Source: Cristatella mucedo (lineage: Eukaryota; Bryozoa; Phylactolaemata; Cristatellidae). Taken from it: 64,000 bases of DNA. Shown in pieces: positions 11,417 to 20,539 of the stretch; positions within the stretch are counted from its first letter, which is position 1, and every line of letters begins with the position of its first letter. The stretch is taken from assembly GCA_009760855.2 (NCBI GenBank), contig WPIO01000235.1, positions 1 through 64,000 of the forward strand, written 5' to 3'. The notes below the pieces were generated by a model that saw only the letters and a list, made by a program, of their open reading frames with translations, was not told the DNA's origin and did no database searches. The position numbers were made by a program, and so were the translations under genes.

Positions 11417-12003
11417 TTTCTCTCTCTGTGTCTCTCTCTCTCTTCCTCTCCCCTCTAACTCTCTTCCTCTAACTCTCAGCCTGTATTTATGCTTATGTGC
11501 CCGATGATAGCTCATGCGCATTCAGCTCATGCTTAGCCTCCCTTATCGCTCGTTCGTCGTTGCAGTACCGCTCCCTGAAGCTGCGAAACTCTGGTGGTGC
11601 GCTGGTGGCCGCTGGCCCGGAATCGGCCGCCGCGGCCCACAGAGAGCCGTCAGCGGTGGCCGACACGCCGAGCGCGGCCGGCAGAGGCAGCAGCGAGGAC
11701 CGGTGGATGATGGAGGTCAGCGGAGGGCCCATCGTGCCCGGCGCTGCTCTTCTACTGCTGCAGCTGGCCGAGCTGCAGGGCCAGTGCTACGTCCTGCTGG
11801 GCACGCAGAGCGGCACCGAGCCGTTCAACGTGTCACTCGACGCCGAGCTGCCGACCGAGGCAGTCGGCAGCGAGTCCACGAGCATCTGCGGCGGCGACCG
11901 CGCCGAGCCAACCGAGTCGATGGCCGCCACCGCGCTTCCGCCGCCGAGAAGCTGCACGCTAAAGGAGCTCTCATACAGCGACGGCACGTGGCACTGGAAG
12001 TGA
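1854..12003 (+). CDS. DONSON: DONSON / humpty-dumpty orthologue, spliced gene (exon chain, 5' end not identified)
   Basis: The family product is a nuclear replication-fork protein that helps assemble the CMG helicase (MCM2-7, CDC45, GINS) and protects stalled forks. I assign it from conserved blocks in the vertebrate order: LPTDWTPKTR (vertebrate [10 protein letters not shown]), LQRALLYW (FQQSLIYW), LLLMDAW (HVLMSDW), PYFYMMAHSFAALFR (PYFYVCTYQFTVLFR), an acidic tract followed by RWLESLGV (FSWLEEMGV), GLFNFLLN, ARAGMPPTIVAPGPF (PQAGLPPTLLSPVAF), GGPIVP (TGPIMP) and the C-terminus YSDGTWHWK (RDYIYNWRS). The eight exons 2720-2962, 4125-4220, 4511-4542, 6564-6754, 7104-7281, 7368-7547, 8044-8242 and 11566-12003 all have AG/GT borders and compatible phases. 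With a candidate exon at 1854-1940 they give about 547 codons, against 566 residues in human, but the real N-terminus is probably upstream or unseen. An in-frame TGA at 4203-4205 is the one defect. Comparison is to the human sequence from memory. Confidence 0.88.
2004..2305 (+). repeat. (CT)n polypyrimidine microsatellite
   Basis: About 300 bases of ctctctct broken by short ttttt and tagct interruptions lie in the proposed intron upstream of exon 2720. The reading frames predicted across it are low-complexity Arg/Glu runs, not genes. Confidence 0.9.
2720..2962 (+). CDS. DONSON: DONSON exon with the LPxDWxxKTR block
   Basis: The acceptor is gcatttag|GCG; its TAG is the in-frame stop that closes the reading frame upstream, so the exon cannot begin earlier in this frame. 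The 81 codons include TLPTDWTPKTRVRLVSCQPF, aligned with vertebrate [20 protein letters not shown]. They then give EARALRAAAGATLPRPAD, which parallels EAQGLVQHCRATEVTLPKS. The donor I chose is GTG|gtacct at 2963, which keeps phase 0 into the next exon. It leaves a few residues (NDSV) without a vertebrate counterpart, so the exact 3' border is the least certain part. The exon is very GC-rich compared with the flanking repeats. Confidence 0.8.
2963..4124 (+). other. DONSON intron
   Basis: No conserved coding block was found on either strand. The first part (to about 3400) is GC-rich and gives several spurious open frames. No repeat family was recognised. Confidence 0.5.
4125..4220 (+). CDS. DONSON: DONSON exon with the LQRALLYW block and an in-frame TGA
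   Basis: The acceptor is gcgttgcag|GTGAAG and the donor GCC|gtaagtg, near consensus. In phase 0 the exon reads VKLQRALLYWCSLLLAGLRS and then LPPLDG, aligning without gaps to vertebrate [21 protein letters not shown]. The codon at 4203-4205 is TGA; after it ARQSA leads into the next exon in the correct phase. The stop could be a sequencing or assembly error, a disabling mutation, or a sign that this exon is alternatively spliced. A +1 frame over the same bases (ALSCLPGFDP) resembles the family more weakly and breaks the phase. Confidence 0.62.
4511..4542 (+). CDS. DONSON: DONSON micro-exon (LLLMDAW)
   Basis: This 32-base exon lies between ccttgcttgcag and the donor TG|gtagta. It encodes AQPCLLLMDA plus two bases of a Trp codon that is completed by the first G of exon 6564. 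The joined reading LLLMDAW-GSSFVSAYG matches vertebrate HVLMSDW-SVSFTSLYN. An alternative acceptor after the run ending ccccctcccccaccag (about 4474) would lengthen the exon but does not fit the preceding phase. Confidence 0.72.
4825..4925 (+). mobile_element. LINE family A 3' tail with terminal hairpin and (ATT)n
   Basis: Contains aatgtaaagcgcctagaaag ... ctgagggcgctttatcaag followed by attattattaat. The aaagcgcc and ggcgcttt segments can pair. The same tail ends the copies at 5127, 16866 and 44190. It lies inside a DONSON intron in sense orientation. Confidence 0.75.
5040..5122 (-). mobile_element. SINE 3'-body fragment
   Basis: The segment ctgattttaacagcctcatt ... cagaagagcctaaacgg ... 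cgctgcttgcagttggtaatgaag is a diverged match to the body of the SINE at 49090-49160. It lacks the tRNA-like head and directly abuts the LINE tail at 5127. Confidence 0.55.
5127..5640 (-). mobile_element. LINE family A C-terminal and 3' UTR fragment
   Basis: On the minus strand it carries the C-terminal remnant with SNPLETMHLVRMLPKPGAHS, matched at 43640-43966 by LKSLETMHLVRMLPKPGTPS. This is followed by the 3' UTR and the hairpin plus (TTA)n tail at 5127-5215. The 228-codon plus-strand frame over it is antisense noise. The remainder of the intron, 5640-6320, holds nothing recognised. Confidence 0.75.
6323..6361 (+). repeat. perfect GC-rich hairpin, 18-bp arms, 3-nt loop
   Basis: gcgccgggcggagagagc, then ttt, then the exact reverse complement gctctctccgcccggcgc. 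It lies in the intron about 200 bases upstream of exon 6564. No U-tract follows, and it belongs to no repeat seen elsewhere in the window. Confidence 0.9.
6564..6754 (+). CDS. DONSON: DONSON exon with the PYFY...ALFR block
   Basis: The acceptor follows a (CTG)n run ending in ctgcag. One base completes the Trp codon from the micro-exon. The exon then reads GSSFVSAYGLVKSSAM, PYFYMMAHSFAALFRSS and EMTAVLTPTTAGLRRALRAG. This is the best-conserved part of the family (vertebrate PYFYVCTYQFTVLFR and ISPTTRGLREAMRNEG). The donor is GGAG|gttcgt, somewhat weak, but fixed by phase: the split codon G|GT joins to GVEFGM, matching vertebrate GIEFSL. Confidence 0.9.
6832..6942 (+). repeat. (GT)n microsatellite
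   Basis: About 110 bases of gtgtgt with a few gcgt and gcat interruptions, in the 349-base intron between exons 6754 and 7104. Cys/Val and His/Thr open frames across it are artefacts. Confidence 0.95.
7104..7281 (+). CDS. DONSON: DONSON exon (VEFGM, low-complexity linker)
   Basis: The acceptor is atcgtttcag|GT. The exon begins GVEFGMAPPRQ, aligned with the vertebrate GIEFSLPLIKE segment, then continues through an Ala/Arg/Gln/Ser-rich linker unique to this species. The donor is GGCAG|gtacga. Two bases are left over and are completed by the first base of the next exon. Length and position fit the variable linker that precedes the acidic segment in the family. Confidence 0.8.
7368..7547 (+). 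CDS. DONSON: DONSON exon with acidic tract and RWLESLGV
   Basis: The acceptor gctcttctag|GG gives the required one-base start and leaves an intron of only 86 bases upstream. The exon encodes an Asp-rich tract (AADDDDADKTDDERG) followed by DDRWLESLGVSKDSLPG, corresponding to vertebrate [24 protein letters not shown]. The donor is strong (GCG|gtgagg). A nearby alternative acceptor at 7350 is out of phase with the preceding exon. Confidence 0.85.
7571..7593 (+). repeat. (CAG)n trinucleotide tract
   Basis: Seven to eight CAG units just after the donor of exon 7368-7547. Similar short CAG/CTG tracts occur at about 2580, 6541 and 7185; the last is within coding sequence. Confidence 0.8.
8044..8242 (+). 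CDS. DONSON: DONSON exon with GLFNFLLN and AGMPPTIVAP
   Basis: The acceptor is ctctttcggcag|G and the donor AAG|gtatga. The 199 bases read RQSEAEASLDGRPASAIYVR, then GATCVHGLFNFLLNYSGC and ARAGMPPTIVAPGPFLNASL. This follows vertebrate [20 protein letters not shown] and the GPQAGLPPTLLSPVAF block that precedes the C-terminal domain. It ends in phase 0. Confidence 0.9.
8322..8560 (-). mobile_element. probable LINE 3' tail with (TAA)n
   Basis: The segment starts with ataataataataatag followed by tttatatagctccccaggg. It resembles the fragment at 13137-13330 (tttgtacagcgccttaggag). Both look like minus-strand, 5'-truncated LINE ends of a family related to family A. The intron from 8560 to 10380 otherwise shows no recognised feature. 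Confidence 0.4.
10382..11478 (+). repeat. 1.1-kb CT/TCTG polypyrimidine tract
   Basis: Almost pure pyrimidine with G only in tctg units: long ctctct blocks, a (TCTCTG)n block near 11150-11230, (TGTC)n near 11375-11400, and a higher-order unit of gtcgctgtctctgttgctgt type repeated near 10440-10500, 10795-10825 and 11000-11030. It sits about 90 bases upstream of the last DONSON exon. The 340-420-codon Ser/Leu frames are artefacts. Confidence 0.95.
11566..12003 (+). CDS. DONSON: DONSON terminal exon
   Basis: The acceptor is cgttcgtcgttgcag|TAC, directly after the 1.1-kb CT-rich tract. The exon has 145 codons plus TGA at 12001-12003. It reads YRSLKLRNSGG, an Ala/Ser-rich insertion, WMMEVSGGPIVPGAALLLLQ, QGQCYVLLGTQSGTEPFNVS, and ends LKELSYSDGTWHWK. 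Vertebrate counterparts are [36 protein letters not shown] and LRNVVLRDYIYNWRS. A candidate polyadenylation signal AATAAA lies at 12599-12604. Confidence 0.9.
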   Translation, partial: YRSLKLRNSGGALVAAGPESAAAAHREPSAVADTPSAAGRGSSEDRWMMEVSGGPIVPGAALLLLQLAELQGQCYVLLGTQSGTEPFNVSLDAELPTEAVGSESTSICGGDRAEPTESMAATALPPPRSCTLKELSYSDGTWHWK

Positions 12004-13136
12004 GTCGCGACCACACCCACCGGAGCTCCGCTCGCCGGTGCTCGTCGTCCTTGGCGTGTCGCGCATGCTGGCATCTGCCGGCCTGGCCGATTGCCACCAA
12101 TGCCGATGGCGCTTGCGCCGAGCCAATGAGCTCGTGACCTAAAAGACTGGCAGGCAGGCAGCATTGCTCACTGGCCTGCGAGCTCGGAGGAGCTTGTGCT
12201 CCTCCCCACTTTGTTGGCTGCTATTCAAAGTCGGCTGCTCGGTGTACACTAGTGTTCACCACTTTGGCCTGCGATTGATTCGCTTTCGATTCGTCCCGGC
12301 TGCAAAGGCGGCTCAGGGGCCCAGTGGTCTGCACGAGCACGTGACATTAGTCGGCGTGTTCGTCGCTAGTGCCCAGCTGCACATCAAATGAATTAGCAAA
12401 TAGCAAAGCCCCCCAACTCAGGCAGGCAGACAGACACGGGCTGGCTAGCTGCCCTTTGTGGCTGCTAGCCAAATGCTGCCGTGGTTGACGGCTCTGCTCT
12501 TGGCTGCACACTGAGTACCTGCTGGGCGATCGTTTCATTATTACATTATTTTGGTCTGTCCGTATTTCGAAGTCGATGTCGTTTTTAAGCAAATCAACAA
12601 TAAAAAAAATTAAATTTTTCCATCTCAATTGCCCTTCAACTCAATCTCCCAAACCAGGGCTGCGATTATAAATTATACCAAGTATGGTTTTTTGGAGCCA
12701 ACTCTTTAAACGGGTCAAACCTGGAGCCTGCTCATATCAGTCAATCATAGCTTGCAGCACAGCTCTTCTGCCTGGCAAACAAAAAGCTGCGAGCTGAGCC
12801 CGGAAGTAGCAATCATGACGCCTATTGCAGGCGGCCCCTCGGCTTAGCTCACGCCGAATGACTAGCATGTCTCTCCCCGTGTTTAGATCTACTTTCGACG
12901 TCAAGTTAAAATAAAAACTTTAGAACAACAGCCTGGCTCCGTCTTGGGGTCTATTCAGCCAGTGGTAAGCCCCACACCTTTAGTTGCATGATTTTCGGTA
13001 TCGCTATCTTGATTTCGTCAATGAAGATACTTGGGCGATCACCTGCTTGGGCGATCACTCTGCTGGCAGCTTGAGCTGTTCTTCTAGAAGAATCTCAGCT
13101 CGGCCATGGCTGAGAAACATAGATGCAATTAGAGCT
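12004..13136 (+). other. 3' flank of DONSON
   Basis: No coding signal. AATAAA at 12599-12604 is followed by an A-rich stretch and could be the polyadenylation signal; another AATAAA occurs near 12910. Nothing else was recognised before the LINE-like tail at about 13137. Confidence 0.4.
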
Positions 13137-13330
13137 TAAATAATATCAATAATAATTCATTTGTACAGCGCCTTAGGAGAACTTAATCTCAATTCAGGCG
13201 TTACTGGGCCAAACTATTGTGACCTTATGCGTTGCTGTCCAACTCCCCACGAAGCCACAACTAATTGGTGAATTTTAGCGTGGCGTTTTAAGTAGCACAG
13301 AGATTCGTTAGCCACCAACAATGCACGGCT
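13137..13330 (-). mobile_element. probable LINE 3' tail fragment
   Basis: Begins taataatatcaataataatt and then tttgtacagcgccttaggag. It is similar to 8322-8560. Too short to classify further. Confidence 0.35.
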
Positions 13331-13479
13331 AACCGCCAGCAAAGGCTGGTCCAACAGTGCTATCCACAGCATTCCGCTACAAAATGCCCCGAAATCGGCT
13401 TCTTAATGCACTAATTTTGAATACATATTACAATGAACTCTGTACTGTGCAACCACACAATTTTTTCCCGATTGCACTA

Positions 13480-14130
13480 GTAAAATCTCAGGCAATGCAG
13501 GGCAGTCAACAGCAATAGCTCGGCTTGAAGAAGCAATCTGTAACAATCTGCAGCAAGCTGACCACTCATTGGCTGTGCGAAGCTCCAATAGTCATTGCAC
13601 GTATGGTTTCACTGTCATCAAAGTGAAACCGTGGAGTTGTCAAGCTTCATTTGCCAGTGTATTGTCAACGAAGAGCTGCAATTGGCACAATGGCAGGGGC
13701 CAATACCGCAATCCGTGGCCAATCGGCGAGATATCGACTGCATCAAGATACGATTGCCATTCCACATTGCAGCTCACTGCACGCGGGCACGCTTTTAACC
13801 TACTCCGAGCCCTCAGTAGATTAGGCAATAGATTGCAATCGAACGCACTGGCCCGGATAAATACCGCCATGTATTGCGATCCATCCCAAATCACGGGACA
13901 TTTAGTGGGCCAAGGTCAAGCGCTTCTTGCTCGTCACAGCATTCCTTGCTTAGAGTGCAACCGCGTCGTCCTTTAAACCAACAGCTTAAGTATGATTACA
14001 AGCAATGAATGGCAATCGACGGCAATGGCCCAAGCCATACGTCATACGAGAAACCAAGGCACTTTTAAGCTGCTTTGCTCGGTAACTGTCAGCAAAGCAA
14101 GGCAATCCGCAGCAATGATGGGGTCAACAC
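13480..14130 (-). repeat. 172-bp satellite, inverted fragment
   Basis: Core motifs such as ggcaatcgacggcaatggcc occur as degenerate reverse complements of the 17.8-20.4 kb array, at about 13490, 13691, 13849, 14012 and 14110. The spacing is 98-202 bases. Confidence 0.6.
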
Positions 14131-14374
14131 CGCAATGCGCCGAGAATCGACCACAAATAGGCTTCGCTGAACAAAAGTTATACATCCGGTGCGGCGGCTC
14201 GCTCTTTCTAAAGAGCCCTCCTTCCATTTCAACCCAAGGTATACGTTGAATTTCTTGCAAAAAACAGCAATCAATTCCTAATCTTCGGGCAGAAATCCTG
14301 CAATTCATTACAACTTTTTAAAAATTATCCATCAACTGGCTCCGGGAAGCTTTAATTCTGATCGCATAATAGCA

Positions 14375-15260
14375 TATGCAATTCCAGTGGTCAAACCTCT
14401 GGGACTTGAAGACTAGTCTTGCAGCCATATTCATAGTCAGCTGCGGTGGCCTAATTGCTTTTTTTGGTAGCCCAGCCAAGACGGAATTGCCATAATCAAG
14501 CCGAGACAGAACTAAGGAGCTAGTTAAACTTTTTGCAGGTCACCGTGGAAGACAGCTCCTTATCTTAGATAGGGATCGGACGTGATGGCTAGCTGTAGAA
14601 GCAGTCTTCTGAATAAAGCTTTGAAAATTTAAGCAGCTGTTGAAAACGTCACCTAAATTTCGAGCACGTAGTGATGGTCGCACAATTGCACCACCTATTA
14701 GAAAAGCAAACCTTCTAATCCAGCCACACGCTTAGGGTGTCATATGAGCATCTGTTCAGTTTTAAATCATTAAGTTTCCAGAAGTTTTCAGACATCCAGG
14801 ATAAAATGTCGGCAAGGCAAGCATTCAGTTTATCTGTTGGTGCAGCAGATTCCGACGGTTTGAATGACAAATACAGCTGAATATCTTCCCTATAAAAGCG
14901 ATTTCCTATTCCATGGGCCTTAATAACTTTTTCCAGAGGTTGAGTATAAATGGACAACAGCAAGGAACCGAGGATGGACCCTTGAGAAACTCCATAAGTG
15001 ACCCGTCTCCTGGATGAGACCTGACACCGTCATGACACGGATTGAACAAGATCAGACAAGTATGGCCTAAACCACGCCAGTGCCTCGTCTGTCAGACCGA
15101 TCGTTATTCTCAATCGTTCAAGTAGAACATCGTGATCAATGGTATCGAAGGCAGCTGATAGATCTAGAAGAGCTAGGACCGTGACATTCCCGTCACCGTT
15201 GACGCATAGAATGTCGTTGTTAACACTGAAGAGAGTAGTTGCAGTGGAGTGCTGCCTGTT
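14375..15260 (-). mobile_element. degenerate LINE family B fragment (RT to C-terminal region)
   Basis: Minus-strand translation gives LLSIYTQPLEKVIKAHGIG then FYREDIQLYLSF, where the catalytic YADD of other copies has become YRED. LADILSWMSENFWKLND follows. The 3' part near 14400 repeats the text found at 23000-23100. Several stops and frameshifts are present, so it is a dead copy. The stretch 15425-15990 shows nothing recognised. Confidence 0.7.
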
Positions 15261-15999
15261 GAAATAAATTTGCTATTGTCACTGCTATTGCTAAATCGGA
15301 GTCCAAAAGCGTGGATCGTGGGTGAGATGACAACGGCGTGGTAGTCGCAGTGGGGGACCGGAAACAGAACACAGAGATCTCCAGCTTTGCGAGAAGGCCT
15401 TCTGTTCAAGCAGCTCGGCAATTAACTTTGAAGACGCTTGAAATAGAATTGCTTCTCGGTTCTCTGCCTCCGACCGAATGCGGGATCAACGAAGTCGTTA
15501 ACGTAAGTCATCGTGCATGTTTTAAAACGGGCATACATTTACGTATAGTATTTTTGTTAATTTCCGAGGAAGTAATGGTATGGTTCAGTTGATATACACG
15601 AGCTAGCTAAAAGCGCCGACCATTTATCAGCTAAAAGCTCTCGCAGTAATAATGTGCGTCAAAACAAGTGCGTAATAATGCCGGTCGCAATGCAGAAGAC
15701 GAGTTCAGCGTAAGTGCTTTCGAGCTAGCATACACCTGAATAGAAACGAATTTACCCTTCGGCGATATATATATTCAAAATTTTGAGGTACAAAACCCGA
15801 AGTAACAGACATCACCATGCGCACGACTTAGGTCCGAAAAAGTTTCACCTTGAAAACGTAGAGTTGCTGCATTAAGCTGCACTAAGCTGTTGAGTAAAAC
15901 TTAATTAGCAGGGTCATCGCTTGGCTCTTGTTATGCAATATTTGGTGGTCATTTTAAGCATTATGGAGGTATGTTCCTACCATATGCACCTTTGGTAAC

Positions 16000-16080
16000 G
16001 CTTTTTTGCAGCATCTGTAAAGTACCTAGAGAGAGATTCAGTTCTGTGAGGGTGCTAAACAAATTGATCGCTATTATTAC
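16000..16080 (+). mobile_element. LINE family A 3' tail, degenerate
   Basis: cagcatctgtaaagtacctagagag ... ctgtgagggtgct, then gctattattac. The terminal hairpin is partly lost. From 16095 to 16480 there are weak echoes of the 172-bp satellite. 16490-16865 shows nothing recognised. Confidence 0.5.
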
Positions 16081-16865
16081 TTACCAAATGCCGTGCCGTG
16101 AAATAATGTACTTAGCAAATGTCGTTTGATTTCGTTCGTGCGTTCTCATACAAGTCAACCGACAAGGCGCCACTGGCAAATACTGAAGCACACCAAACAA
16201 AGTCTACCGGAAGCTTCTGCTTCGCGAAGCTCCAACTTTCGCACGCTATCGTTTAATCCGCAGCAATCACCTGCAGTGACTGCATGCCCCTGGCGGCGGA
16301 TCGCGATAGTTTTTCGCACGAGCAAAGACGCGCAATTGCGTGGGTGCAATTAAACGGCACATGTGCGATCAAAACCGGAACTTCGTATAGCCAATTATCC
16401 GCGGGTTCGCAGTGGATTTAAGTGAATGGCAGTGAATTCAGGGGGATTGCGGCAGCAGCCAGCAATCCTTGGTTTATCCCCCTCCCCCCACTGGTCGTGC
16501 CGCGATTTAGACGGTCAAGTCGTCCACCTTTTCAAAGCATTGAACTTTATCGAGGACATATACACCAAAGACTCCAGTAGGTAAGCAGCAGGTACGAGGG
16601 ACGACTCGCGGTTTAAACGAAGTTTAATCGGCCTGTGACCAGCCGGTGAGATCTCAAATCACGTACCGCAGGTGTGACGTCAGCACAGCAAATCTATGGC
16701 TGCTACCCCGATTGATACGAACGAAAACAGAGTGACTCGTGGCGAGAGCGCTTCCGACAGATTGCTCAGCGCCCGATGTAGAAACGCCCGGTCCGCCGCG
16801 TCTGCAGTGGGTGAAAGTCGAGAGTTCAAGGCCTAGGCGGCGGAGAAGGAGGGGCCGGGGGATGC

Positions 16866-17345
16866 GTTATAATAATGACAATAATGCACTTAATGAAGGG
16901 CCCTCAGAGAACTCAATCTCTTTGTAGGCGCTTTAAATTTGCTGCTAAGAGAAACGCAATTGAATGGTGAGTAATATCATGCTTGATAAACAAACAAAAT
17001 GAGTAACATGGTTAGGGGTGACATGCACAGGGTCAGCACGCAAATGTGGTTAGTGGCAGCATGCTCAGTGTCAGCACGCATAAACACATCAAGGACGAAT
17101 CACAGGGACCCACTAAATGCTGTCCTAAATAGGTGTTTTAAAGTTATTTTTAAATGTGGTCAAATAAGGGTATGTTCTAACTTAAGTTGGGAGGGAGTTC
17201 CAGGCTTTGGGAGCATACGAACTACAAGTACGGTCTCCAAAGGATTTGAGGTTGGTACGAGGTATTGGTAAACAGCTGGATTACGAAAAGCGGGTCGTAC
17301 GATGCTTGGCCTGGTGGGGGAGTAGGTCTGAAAGATAGGCTGGTG
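16866..17345 (-). mobile_element. LINE family A C-terminal and 3' UTR fragment
   Basis: The same organisation as 5127-5640: an (AAT)n tail, ggccctcagagaactcaatc, ttgtaggcgctttaaatttg, the UTR with ggttaggggtgacatgcaca, then the antisense of the C-terminal block (tccaggctttgggagcatac). 17346-17780 holds nothing recognised. Confidence 0.75.
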
Positions 17346-17779
17346 CCGAAGAATGAAAGATTTTGAAAGACAATTTTTAAAGTGCGACGTTATACCTAAT
17401 GTAATATGTTTAATCTAAAATGCTTCTTTGTCCGACTGACTAGGCCCCTAATGGCTTGACAGTGACCTGCAAACGAAAGTTCGCACCCGAGGAAACTTTC
17501 TCCACAGCCCTAAGGTAGAGGGCGATAAATAAATGTCTATCATTTTCACCTTAACATCACTAGAGCTGTGCGAGCCTGAAGATTTACAAATTAATGTTGC
17601 TTCTCACCTTACCGCTGATGTTTTAGTGCTACGCGGTACTCTAATGCTCACCACACCTGGCCGCCGAGGGCCGTGACATGTTTTTTCTGCTAACCACAAG
17701 GTCTCTCTCTCTCACCTGGAACGGTCGCTTGACCCATACCCCTACGTCTCACGACTTGAGTTGAGTGTGTACACTTACA

Positions 17780-20450
17780 ACGGATAGATAACCGTATTTT
17801 CCCATGCCGTTGCCGTCGATTGCCCTCGCATTGCCCTCGCATGAACGTTCACGATGGGTTGATAGGACGCGGTTGCACTTTTAATACGGCGCACTGCTGC
17901 GCAAGAAGAACGCGATCTCCTCCCACCAGCTTTGTTTGTAACATTTGCATCGTTGACTGCTGTATTGTCTCTGGCAATTGCCGTCGTCGATTGCCACGGA
18001 TTGCCAAAAGTTGAACGCGATAAAGGACAGCGTGCGCGCCCACTGCGAGCGTTATGTAGAATGATAATTACAAATTCAATCAGCCAATTTCCAGAAAATT
18101 TGAACCGAATTGCTGCAGAGACCGGGCCATTGCCGTCGATTGCCGTGCACTGCCCTCGATTGTGCATTTGTCGATTGTATATAAGGATGTGGATGCACTT
18201 TTATTGCAATACGCAAGAAAAGTTGAAGCTTCTCTCTGCAACTGTCGGGGCATTTGTAACTGTCCGTTATGGATTGGCGTATTTCCCCGGGCCATTGCCG
18301 TCGATTGCGATGGGTTGCCGTCAATTGAATGCGTACCATGAGTGAAAAGTAGGCGCGGACACACGTACATGTTACGTGAAATGAGGGTTGCAGTTTATTG
18401 CAGCTAATCTTGTCGATTTTCCACGGATTTCGCTATCGGCCCCTACAATTGCTGTTGATTGCCGTGCATTGCCAAACAAAGCATCTTGAAAGTTTCACGG
18501 TTTTACTTTGGATGCAGCGGAATGTTATATGTAATGACAATTGAGGCTGACGCGCTGCCAATTTCTCTTCAATTTTCCGGGAATAGGGGTATTGGCCCAG
18601 GACATTGATGTCGATTGCTGTTCATTGCTCGCGATTGTATGTACGCGATTGGTTGAAAGGATTTTATTGCTCTTTCAGCACAGTGGGCTGTGACACTTTC
18701 AACACAGTGGGCTGTGACAGGTAAGATATATTTGATCTTGGCCCAGTCACTTTCCAGTGATTTGCGATGGACCATAAAGGATTGCCGTATTTGCCAGGGC
18801 CGTTGCCGTCTGTTGCCATGCATTGCCCAAGATTGAACGGTCAGAGCTAGTTGAAAGCATATGTGCACGAAGTGAGATGTTACGTGGAAGGAGAACTGGA
18901 GCTTGGTGCCGCCGATTTCTCGTCGATTTGCCACGGATTTCGGTATTGGTCCCTGCCATTGCTGTCAATTGCCGTGTATTGTTGACAATTAACGTGCAAA
19001 ATAGCTTGAAAGTCCTACGATTTCACTTTTAGTACAAAGAAATGTGAAATGCGATGACAACGGGCACTTCGTGCAGCCAATTTAGTGTCAACTTGCCACG
19101 GATAGTAGTGGATTGCTGCTTTGAGTCGAGCCGTTGCCGTAGATTGTCATGCATTGCCCAAGGTTGCACGAGTGAAATTCCTTAAATTATGTGGTTGAAT
19201 TTAACCAGTGTGCTTTGCAACATGCATTAAAACTTGAAGCATTGCGAAACCGATTTCAGGGCATTTTGCACCAGATTACTGTAGATTGAGGTATTTGCAC
19301 GGGCCATTGCAGTCAATTGCAGTGCATTGCTGCCAAATAATCAAGGCGATTGAGGTGAAAAATTTATTGGGATTACACAATAACCAAAAATTAGAGCAAC
19401 GTGCAATCACTATTAGAGCTTAAAGTGTACGCATTCTGGTCGTTTTTTGGCGGTTTGCCGTACATTGAGGTACTGGCATGGGCAATTGCAGTCGATTGCC
19501 GTGCATTGCTGCAGAATGGCTGAGGCAATTACAGTGAAGTTATGCAAGTAGATAGTAACCGAAGAGTAGAGCCGCATGCAATCATAATTAGAGCTTCTCG
19601 TGTACGCTTTCTGATCGCTGAGTAGCAGATTGCAGTGGATTTCGGCGGATTGAGGTCGATTGCTGTATGGAACCGGGTCGTTGCAGTCGACTGCAATTCA
19701 TTGCATGAGAACACGTCTGCACAATGGAGCAAAATTTTGTGGATGCACTTTGAACTGAGTCTAGTCCTATATGCAATGTCAATTATAGCTTCGCGATGGT
19801 GATTTGAGGATGATTTACTGTGGAATTGAGTGGATTGCGGTAGTTTTCCAGGTCATTTCCGGCGATTGCCACCCATTGCCACAGTGCAAGGTTGCACAAT
19901 TTTTTTATTTTAAGTGGTTTTTCGCACAGCACGGTTCAATTTAATATGCAATAAAAACCTGGAGCTCGGCGCAATAGATTTCAATTTTTTATGAGGTGGA
20001 TTCTGGGGATTGTGGTATTGGCCCGGGCTACTGCAGTCGATTGCACGAGAACGGCCATGCCAATGCAAGCGAAATTTTCTTAATGCAATTGTCGCAGAGT
20101 GTGCTGTCATATGCAATCAAAAAAAGGAGCTTTTCGATCAGGATTTCTTTCGCTGTATGGATGGCGGAACGCAGTGGATTTTGGTAGATTGCAATATTGG
20201 CCTAGGCCCCTGCAATCTTATTTCAGCGGACTTTGTGAAATGCGTGCACGGAATCACGCGAAACTATCTGGGTACATTGTGCATGTAGCGTAGTTTGATA
20301 TTCCAGACTTTTTGGAGCTATTCGCATCAGATTTGGGGTGGATTTGATGAGAACTAGAATGGATTGAGGTGGATTCCGGTACAGGCGTCCTGCGCCAAAG
20401 CTCACTTGCATAAGTGCGCGTGGGCAGTAACATGAAATTTTGTGGACAGA
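17780..20450 (+). repeat. degenerate satellite array, period about 172 bp, about 16 units
   Basis: A core of ccattgccgtcgattgcc, often followed by gtgcattgcc, recurs at about 17801, 17973, 18122, 18292, 18440, 18600, 18795, 18955, 19130, 19302, 19482, 19672, 19852, 20022, 20201 and 20383. Spacing is 148-195 with a mean near 172. A second conserved segment in most units is a tgcacttttattgcaa / aagcttgaagct-like stretch. Units are strongly diverged from each other, so the array is old and not homogenised. Open frames here are not conserved between units. Confidence 0.8.
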
Positions 20451-20539
20451 TAAATTCGAACGTGAACTACAATATCAGCGACTTGGAAGCTTGTGACTGC
20501 AACGGCTGCATGCAGCAGATAGCTAGCGTTGCAATTCAC

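Noticed and set aside
10190-11507. Open frames of 338-422 codons rich in Ser and Leu
   Set aside because: They are translations of the CT/TCTG tract in three frames and carry no protein signal.
17780-20450. Several 60-140-codon frames as a gene family
   Set aside because: They follow the 172-bp satellite, are in different frames, and are not conserved from unit to unit.
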